A DNA stretch of 5,584 nt from NCBI GenBank assembly GCA_016870295.1, contig VGBY01000070.1, forward strand, positions 1 through 5,584, in the 5' to 3' direction. The stretch comes from Actinomycetota bacterium (lineage in GTDB: Bacteria; Actinomycetota; Acidimicrobiia; Acidimicrobiales; Ilumatobacteraceae). The notes under the pieces are model-generated. The model ran no database searches. It was not told the DNA's origin and saw only the letters and a list, made by a program, of their open reading frames with translations. Both the position numbers and the translations under genes were made by a program. Below are positions 5,472 through 5,584 of the stretch, piece by piece. Each line of letters begins with the position of its first letter. The first letter of the stretch is position 1.

Positions 5472-5584
5472 GCAGCACACGTCCGAAGCGCCCGACGAAG
5501 GCTGAACTACCGGCACATGCGCTGCGCGTCTTGCGTGATCTGAAACAGGATTATCCCATCGCCATCTGCGAACTGACGCATGAG
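5420..5584 (+). CDS. nth: Endonuclease III, N-terminal part (runs off the window)
   Basis: The frame opens at GTG 5420 and is open to the window edge, giving 55 residues. After a basic tail (residues 2-27, rich in Lys/Arg), LRVLRDLKQDYPIAICELTHE (35-55) matches the first helix of endonuclease III, where a ...L..YP.a.CEL.. segment precedes the conserved LLVATxLSAQ block. That block and the HhH, catalytic Lys/Asp and Fe-S cysteines lie beyond the window, so catalytic integrity cannot be judged. Endonuclease III is a DNA glycosylase/AP lyase that removes oxidised pyrimidines in base-excision repair. The basic tail contains a duplicated VAKKK unit and may aid DNA binding. GTG 5420 is favoured by the TACCGT box 6 nt before it; GTG 5456 is an alternative that would drop 12 residues. 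The gene is divergent from mshD. Confidence 0.8.
   Translation, partial: MAKKKQSTKKKRVAKKKRSTRPKRPTKAELPAHALRVLRDLKQDYPIAICELTHE

Noticed and set aside
1..5584. CRISPR array, insertion sequence, phage or toxin-antitoxin genes
   Set aside because: There are no regularly spaced repeats, no transposase or integrase motif, and no paired small toxin-like genes. All substantial coding space is explained by the listed genes.

Overview
The window reads as GC-rich actinobacterial chromosome. The best pointers are a mycothiol synthase (MshD; mycothiol is made by Actinobacteria), a DUF3499 protein (an actinobacterial family), frequent GTG starts and promoters of the TANNNT type. A deep-branching actinobacterium such as an Acidimicrobiia member is plausible, but this is an inference from style and gene content.

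Left part, + strand: the end of a probable secreted Cys-rich protein (3-227), a tRNA-Val(CAC) with encoded CCA (279-354), a DUF3499 zinc-finger-like protein with a long disordered tail (419-1126) and, 30 nt later, a small SRPBCC-fold protein (1157-1594). The tRNA 3' end is partly duplicated 34 nt downstream (379-391).

Centre, - strand: rlmN (1644-2696) converges on the SRPBCC gene. The 49-nt gap between them holds a 17-bp direct repeat. Upstream of rlmN lies an M3-family oligoendopeptidase (2693-4504) whose TGA stop overlaps the rlmN GTG start by 4 nt. Upstream of that is mshD (4559-5299). The three genes run in the order mshD - pepF-like - rlmN, and the peptidase also seems to have its own promoter.

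Right end: a 120-nt divergent spacer separates mshD from the start of an endonuclease III gene (nth, 5420 to the window edge, + strand). Its product begins with a lysine-rich tail containing an internal duplication.

The strongest unifying observation is regulatory. mshD, the peptidase gene and nth each have a TANNNT -10 box exactly 6 nt before the start codon and no Shine-Dalgarno sequence, which is the geometry of leaderless mRNAs. The genes are otherwise housekeeping (rRNA/tRNA methylation, peptide turnover, thiol redox buffer, DNA repair). I see no phage, CRISPR, toxin-antitoxin or biosynthetic system, and no clear evidence of an undescribed system.
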